A stretch of 64,000 nucleotides of DNA from Candidatus Thorarchaeota archaeon (GTDB lineage: Archaea > Asgardarchaeota > Thorarchaeia > Thorarchaeales > Thorarchaeaceae). Position numbers and translations under genes: made by a program. Positions 60,133 to 64,000 of the stretch are shown in pieces (the first letter of the stretch is position 1; every line of letters starts with the position of its first letter). The stretch is from the NCBI GenBank assembly GCA_011364985.1, contig RDOC01000003.1:1-64000 (forward strand), read 5' to 3'. The notes beneath the pieces are model-generated. The model saw only the letters and a program-made list of their open reading frames with translations, searched no databases and was not told the DNA's origin.

Positions 60133-60255
60133 AAACCATTAGACCCATGAAAATCCTTTTATGCGGTCCCAAATTGTCGAGTCCAGCCTTCTGAGGTGGG
60201 CCATCGGCTTAGTCTAGATACGGTGACTCTCCTCTGCCTATATGGTGAAGTGCAA

Positions 60256-60708
60256 ATGCCTACAGTTTACGATATTCCACCAAGCGTTCTAATAAGACGA
60301 CTTGCACAGGACCTGAAGTCCAGAAACGAAATCATTGCCCCTGACTGGGCCGATTACGTGAAGACTGGTGCACATAAGGAAAGGGCTCCGGACGATTCGG
60401 ACTGGTGGTACATGAGATGCGCAAGTATTCTGAGAAAGGTCTACCTGAACGGGCCGATTGGCACGGAAAGGCTGCGAATTGCTTACGGTGGAAAACAAAA
60501 ACGTGGCTCTAAGCCAGCACATTTCAAAAAAGGAAGTGGAGCTATTGTCAGAACTGCTCTCCAGCAGCTTGAAAGGGCCGGATTCATCAAGAAACGTGGC
60601 AGCAAGGGCCGTGAAATGACAGATATTGGGCGATCCTACATGGACAAGCTGGCTGCTGGATTGAAAGACGAACTTGTACGAGCCATACCAGAGTTAGAGA
60701 AGTACTGA
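60256..60708 (+). CDS. rps19e: ribosomal protein S19e
   Basis: A 150-residue protein: TVYDIPPSVLIRRLAQDLK, PDWADYVKTGAHKERAPDDSDWWYMR, RKVYLNGPIGTERLRIAYGGKQKRG and GSGAIVRTALQQLERAGFIKK, the complete S19e sequence. The start is the ATG at 60256 with GGTGA just upstream. Small-subunit head protein. Confidence 0.95.
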   Translation: MPTVYDIPPSVLIRRLAQDLKSRNEIIAPDWADYVKTGAHKERAPDDSDWWYMRCASILRKVYLNGPIGTERLRIAYGGKQKRGSKPAHFKKGSGAIVRTALQQLERAGFIKKRGSKGREMTDIGRSYMDKLAAGLKDELVRAIPELEKY

Positions 60709-60738
60709 TTGCTAGTCAAGCGTGGCGGGTGAGGTATT

Positions 60739-61068
60739 ATGAGCGACGAAGAACTTGATGAGATTCGGCAACGTAAACTTGCTGCGATACGCAATCAAGC
60801 TCTCGATGAACAGGCACAAGAGCAAGCATCTGCTGAGGCACAAGCGCAAAAAGAAGCGATCCTTCGGCAGATACTGACTCCCGAAGCCAGGTCAAGACTT
60901 ACTAACATCAGAATGGTACGACCCCAGCTGGCTGAGCAAGTTGAGATGCAGCTCATTCAGCTAGCAGGAGCCGGAAGACTCCGAGCAAGGGTCACTGATC
61001 AACAACTCAAGGCGCTCCTTCAGCAACTTCAGGGGAAGGAACGGGAACGAAAGATCTCATTTAGATAG
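60739..61068 (+). CDS. PDCD5-related DNA-binding protein
   Basis: A 109-residue helical protein of the PDCD5/TFAR19 family: IRQRKLAAIRNQA, an Ala/Gln/Glu-rich helix, ILTPEARSRLTNIRMVRPQLAEQVEMQLIQLA and ITDQQLK-like LKALLQQLQG. The cellular role in archaea is not settled, but the position between S19e and L39e is conserved. Confidence 0.9.
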   Translation: MSDEELDEIRQRKLAAIRNQALDEQAQEQASAEAQAQKEAILRQILTPEARSRLTNIRMVRPQLAEQVEMQLIQLAGAGRLRARVTDQQLKALLQQLQGKERERKISFR

Positions 61069-61088
61069 AGATGCTATAGGTGATAATA

Positions 61089-61244
61089 ATGGCACGAAAT
61101 AAGCCTCTCGCAAAGAAGCTCCGGATGGCACGGGCAATGAAGAGTAACTCCTCTGTACCCACATGGGCAATTGTGAAGACCGGCGGCAAAGTCAGAAGGA
61201 CTCCAAAGCAGCGGAACTGGCGTCAGTCCAAACTCAAACCATAA
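61089..61244 (+). CDS. rpl39e: ribosomal protein L39e
   Basis: A 51-residue, highly basic protein starting [18 protein letters not shown] and ending [10 protein letters not shown], with the conserved VPTWAIVKT in the centre. Full length for L39e. Large subunit, near the peptide exit tunnel. It sits 20 bases after the PDCD5-like gene and 16 before L31e. Confidence 0.95.
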   Translation: MARNKPLAKKLRMARAMKSNSSVPTWAIVKTGGKVRRTPKQRNWRQSKLKP

Positions 61245-61260
61245 TCAGGTGTGCTGTGCA

Positions 61261-61665
61261 ATGAAGGAAGAGAATGAATTGGAGGAAATCCAAGAGACCG
61301 AAGAGGTAGAGGAAGAGCTCGTGGAGATGGAAGACATCGAAGCTCTTGATGAAAAGAGGTTACCAGCCGAAGAGGTCGCTCCAGCAGAGGTCATTCCCGA
61401 GGAGGAAATTGTTGATGAGAGAATCTACACTGTTCCACTTAGGAAAGCATATTGGACTGGTAGTAGACTGAGAAGAGCCAATAGATCTGTCAGAATAGTC
61501 AGACAATTCGTGGAAAGGCATATGAAACCTGAAGAGATTGTACTTCAATCAGAAGTAAACGAACGAATTTGGTCACGAGGCATCCAAAAGCCGCCCCGCA
61601 GAATACGCATTCGTGCCACTAAAAACTCTGATAATCTTGTCCGGGTGTATTTGGCGGAGGGATAG
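61261..61665 (+). CDS. rpl31e: ribosomal protein L31e with acidic N-terminal extension
   Basis: A 134-residue protein. The last 80 residues are L31e (RIYTVPLRKAYWTGSRLRRANRSVRIVRQFVERH, VNERIWSRGIQKPPRRIRIRA). Before them lies an extension of about 50 residues made almost only of Glu, Asp, Ala, Val and Pro (EEELVEMEDIEALDEK), about half the usual length of the family again. The ATG at 61261 has GGTG upstream. The extension is probably disordered and surface-exposed on the 50S subunit. Confidence 0.9.
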   Translation: MKEENELEEIQETEEVEEELVEMEDIEALDEKRLPAEEVAPAEVIPEEEIVDERIYTVPLRKAYWTGSRLRRANRSVRIVRQFVERHMKPEEIVLQSEVNERIWSRGIQKPPRRIRIRATKNSDNLVRVYLAEG

Positions 61666-61671
61666 TCCCAT

Positions 61672-62337
61672 ATGATCGCCCGAACGGACTTCGAGGGCGA
61701 TTCTAATGTAGGAGCCTTTGGAATTGCCACAGACAAGTTTGTGTTCATATCACCGAATATGTCAAAGAAGTCTATTGAATCAATAGAACGGGTTTTCAAT
61801 TTACCACTCGTACAAACCACCATAGCTACACTGGATGTTGTGGGACTAGTTTGTGTTGCCAACTCCAATGGAATACTTGTTCCGTACACTACCGGTGACG
61901 AGGAGCTTGCAGAACTCAAGAAGTACTCAGAGTTTGAAGTCGATTGGATAGACAGCAAAATGACAGCCCTTGGAAACATTGTGACCACCAATGACAAGGG
62001 AGCAATATGCCATCCTGATTTTGACGTCAAAGCGCGCAAAAGAATGGCGGATGTACTAGACGTTGAAATCCTTCCTGGTAGCGTGGCCGGACTTCCCATT
62101 GTTGGTGCAAGCACAATCATTACGAATAATGGAGCTGTTGTTCATCCATTGGCACGGGATGAAGAGATTGAACAGATATCACAGCTGTTAAAAGTACATG
62201 TTGAAGTGGGCACTGTGAACAGAGGCAGTCCGTACACCAGTCTTGGTGTCATGGCCAACATTGATGGTATGATTGCTGGAACGGACACGACAGGTGTGGA
62301 ATTAGCACACATTAGTCAGGTTCTAGGATTTGTATGA
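61672..62337 (+). CDS. translation initiation factor aIF6
   Basis: A 221-residue factor with the fivefold repeated alpha/beta units of aIF6: NVGAFGIATDKFVFI, VVGLVCVANSNGILVPY, IVTTNDKGAICHPDF, LPIVGASTIITNNGAVVHP and TSLGVMANIDGMIAGTDTTGVE. It binds the large subunit and prevents premature joining with the small one. Confidence 0.95.
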   Translation: MIARTDFEGDSNVGAFGIATDKFVFISPNMSKKSIESIERVFNLPLVQTTIATLDVVGLVCVANSNGILVPYTTGDEELAELKKYSEFEVDWIDSKMTALGNIVTTNDKGAICHPDFDVKARKRMADVLDVEILPGSVAGLPIVGASTIITNNGAVVHPLARDEEIEQISQLLKVHVEVGTVNRGSPYTSLGVMANIDGMIAGTDTTGVELAHISQVLGFV

Positions 62338-62348
62338 GGTGTTTGAAT

Positions 62349-62591
62349 ATGAGCTCAAAGATATGGAGAGCAACTGGCGAATACGGTAAGAAACGGAGAA
62401 GATTCAGATTCATGAAAGAAATGATTGCCATGAAGGAGGCTCATGTTCGTGAGCGATTGTACTCGGAGATTGGCAGTCGTCATCGTGTGAAGAGAAAGGA
62501 TATCACAATTGAAGAAGTTGTTGAGATACAGCCAGAGGAGCTTCGTGACCTAGACCTGAGAAGGATTCTTGGTGTGGAGAGCGAACTATAA
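62349..62591 (+). CDS. ribosomal protein L18a/LX
   Basis: An 80-residue protein starting MSSKIWRATGEYGKKRRRFRF and containing HVRERLYSEIGSRHRVKRKDI, the archaeal LX/L18a pattern. Its stop overlaps the prefoldin start by one base, so translation is coupled. Confidence 0.9.
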   Translation: MSSKIWRATGEYGKKRRRFRFMKEMIAMKEAHVRERLYSEIGSRHRVKRKDITIEEVVEIQPEELRDLDLRRILGVESEL

Positions 62592-63031
62592 TGAGCCAAG
62601 AACAGCAGAAGGCTCTTGAATCACTCTATGTAGAAAGACAACTTACGGAATCGAACATCAGCTTGCTACAACAACGCCTTGAATTCTCACAAGTCCTACT
62701 AAATAGCTACAGAACAGGGTTCATGGTTCTTGAAGAACTTGAAGCTAAGAAGAAGGATGAAGAGATGCTGATGAACGTCGGAGGCGGCATCTTTGTTCCA
62801 GCTCGGCTAGTCAATCCCGAGAGGATTATGCGGACACTAGGTAGTGGGATAAGGATCGAACAAGGGTTGGAAGAGGCCAAGAAAGGAATCGAAACGGCTA
62901 TCACTTCCCTTGAAAACCAGTATAAGCAGCTTGCAGAAGAGCATGACAAAATGGTGGCTCATCTAAATCGAGTAAACGCTCAGATGAACCAACTAGTGGA
63001 AGCGATTCAAGGACAGAGCAGGGAGGGATAA
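62591..63031 (+). CDS. pfdA: prefoldin alpha subunit
   Basis: A 146-residue coiled-coil protein: an N-terminal helix (LESLYVERQLTESNISLLQQRLEF), a central beta hairpin (MNVGGGIFVPARLVN), and a second helix (QGLEEAKKGIETAITSLENQYKQLAEEHDKM). This is the alpha-class prefoldin layout; it forms the jellyfish-shaped chaperone with the beta subunit, which is not in this window. Confidence 0.9.
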   Translation: MSQEQQKALESLYVERQLTESNISLLQQRLEFSQVLLNSYRTGFMVLEELEAKKKDEEMLMNVGGGIFVPARLVNPERIMRTLGSGIRIEQGLEEAKKGIETAITSLENQYKQLAEEHDKMVAHLNRVNAQMNQLVEAIQGQSREG

Positions 63032-63034
63032 CCC

Positions 63035-63943
63035 TTGTTCGACAATCTTCGAACAGCGGTTGATTCTGCCGTAACCAAAGCAACAACAAAGGAACTGAAT
63101 GAAAAGAACCTCTCGGATGCTATCTGGGCACTTCAAATGGTTCTAATTCAGAATGATGTTGCTGTAGAGGTTGCAGAGTGTATTTGCAGCCTGACGAAAG
63201 AGAAGTTGATAGGTACTAGAGCAGGCCGGCTTGAGAATTTGAAACGGCTTTTCAAGACAGCAATATACGAGTCTGTACTTGAGGTTTTGACTCCAGAGCA
63301 TCCGTTAGACCCTGTTGAGATTGTGTCACAGAAAAAGAGCAAGGGCGAGCCAACAGTGATTCTCTTTGTTGGGGTTAATGGAACAGGGAAGACAACCACG
63401 CTAGCAAAGATGGCGAATATGTACAAACAGAAGGGCTTCTCGGTTGTCCTAGCCGCTGGAGATACTTTTAGGGCAGGCAGCATTGAGCAATTGCAAAGGC
63501 ATGCCGATGTACTGAATTTGAAACTCATTAAGCAGGATTATGGATCCGATGCTGCTGCTATTGCATACGATGCGATATCTCATGCACGTGCCAAGCATGT
63601 AGATGTGGTACTGATCGATTCCGCAGGAAGAATGCAAAGCAACAGGAACTTGATAGAAGAAATGAAGAAAATTGCTCGTGTGGCTGAACCGGACTTGAAG
63701 ATTTTTGTCGGAGACTCCCTGGCGGGGAATGACGCTCTTTCACAGGCAAGGGAGTTCAATGATGCTATCGGGATTGACGGAACCATACTTACGAAGGTTG
63801 ATGCGGACCCATCTGGCGGAGCAGCTCTTTCAGTAGCATTTGTCACAGGCAAACCAGTCATCTATGTCGGAGTTGGTCAGAAATACGATGACCTTCAACG
63901 TTTTGAACCGAAATGGTTTGCACAAAGACTTGTCGGCGAGTAG
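63035..63943 (+). CDS. ftsY: signal recognition particle receptor FtsY
   Basis: A 302-residue SRP GTPase. It begins with the N domain (LSDAIWALQMVLIQNDVAVEVAE) and has the G motifs FVGVNGTGKTTTLAKMA, AAGDTFRAGSIEQLQ, VLIDSAGRMQSN and TKVDADPSGGAAL. The ATVE-like GVGQKYDDLQRF closes the G domain. It docks SRP-ribosome complexes at the membrane. The start is TTG 63035 after GGGAGGG; no long acidic N-terminal extension exists. A TTTTAT-rich stretch follows the stop and may be a terminator. Confidence 0.9.
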   Translation: MFDNLRTAVDSAVTKATTKELNEKNLSDAIWALQMVLIQNDVAVEVAECICSLTKEKLIGTRAGRLENLKRLFKTAIYESVLEVLTPEHPLDPVEIVSQKKSKGEPTVILFVGVNGTGKTTTLAKMANMYKQKGFSVVLAAGDTFRAGSIEQLQRHADVLNLKLIKQDYGSDAAAIAYDAISHARAKHVDVVLIDSAGRMQSNRNLIEEMKKIARVAEPDLKIFVGDSLAGNDALSQAREFNDAIGIDGTILTKVDADPSGGAALSVAFVTGKPVIYVGVGQKYDDLQRFEPKWFAQRLVGE

Positions 63944-64000
63944 TAGTAACAGTGGGCAGTTTTATTACAGAGCGCATTTTTATCCCCTTTAACCATTCAT

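Noticed and set aside
1-64000. CRISPR arrays
   Set aside because: No regularly spaced short direct repeats with unique spacers were seen on either strand, and no Cas genes were recognised.

Overview
The window reads as a piece of an archaeal chromosome, most probably from an Asgard-type archaeon. The right edge (58.7-63.9 kb) is a classic archaeal information-processing block: Nep1, RNase P Rpp21, a CRM/YhbY protein, S19e, PDCD5, L39e, L31e, aIF6, L18a/LX, prefoldin alpha and FtsY. A eukaryotic-type DNA topoisomerase IB (42-44 kb), an archaeal AsnRS-related asparagine synthetase, a geranylgeranyl reductase for ether lipids, and tRNA genes rich in introns agree with this. The Asgard placement is inference, mainly from topoisomerase IB; Thaumarchaeota-like lineages also carry it.

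Layout. 0-5.7 kb: a tandem family of small membrane proteins sharing the motifs DLSRHDPN and TGPWP, several broken by nonsense codons or frameshifts. 6.2-10.9 kb: a compact peptide-maturation (RiPP-like) operon made of a wHTH protein, a 35-codon Cys-rich precursor, an HEXXH protease, a radical SAM/SPASM enzyme, a PaaK-like adenylating enzyme and a small Cys protein. 11.3-23.8 kb: mostly housekeeping and membrane genes, with an Lrp/AsnC regulator beside asparagine synthetase, a PadR/HAAS pair divergent from dUTPase, and three intron-containing tRNAs (Ala, Phe, Val). 23.8-33 kb: unusual accessory genes, including two large paralogs with a membrane hairpin and a C-terminal helix-hairpin-helix domain, set among degenerate tRNA 3'-end fragments. 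33.5-44.4 kb: ordinary enzymes and membrane proteins, a three-intron tRNA-Gly, a frameshifted threonine dehydratase and topoisomerase IB.

45-58.7 kb is a defence or mobile island: a DNA methyltransferase with a small nuclease, a zinc-ribbon nuclease, then a tRNA-Gly(TCC) gene used as an apparent integration site. Downstream of that tRNA come a TnpB-family protein, a giant (about 1,520 aa) PD-(D/E)XK protein, and a single-chain AlbA_2-APAZ-MID-PIWI Argonaute. The Argonaute gene lies between two nearly identical 31-bp copies of a tRNA 3' end.

The strongest candidates for something new are the archaeal RiPP operon, the AlbA_2-fused inactive short-type Argonaute, the tRNA-3'-end-bounded cargo cassettes, and the very intron-rich tRNAs (nine inferred introns, about 30 nt each, in four genes). 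All family calls are from reading motifs by eye; no searches were run.
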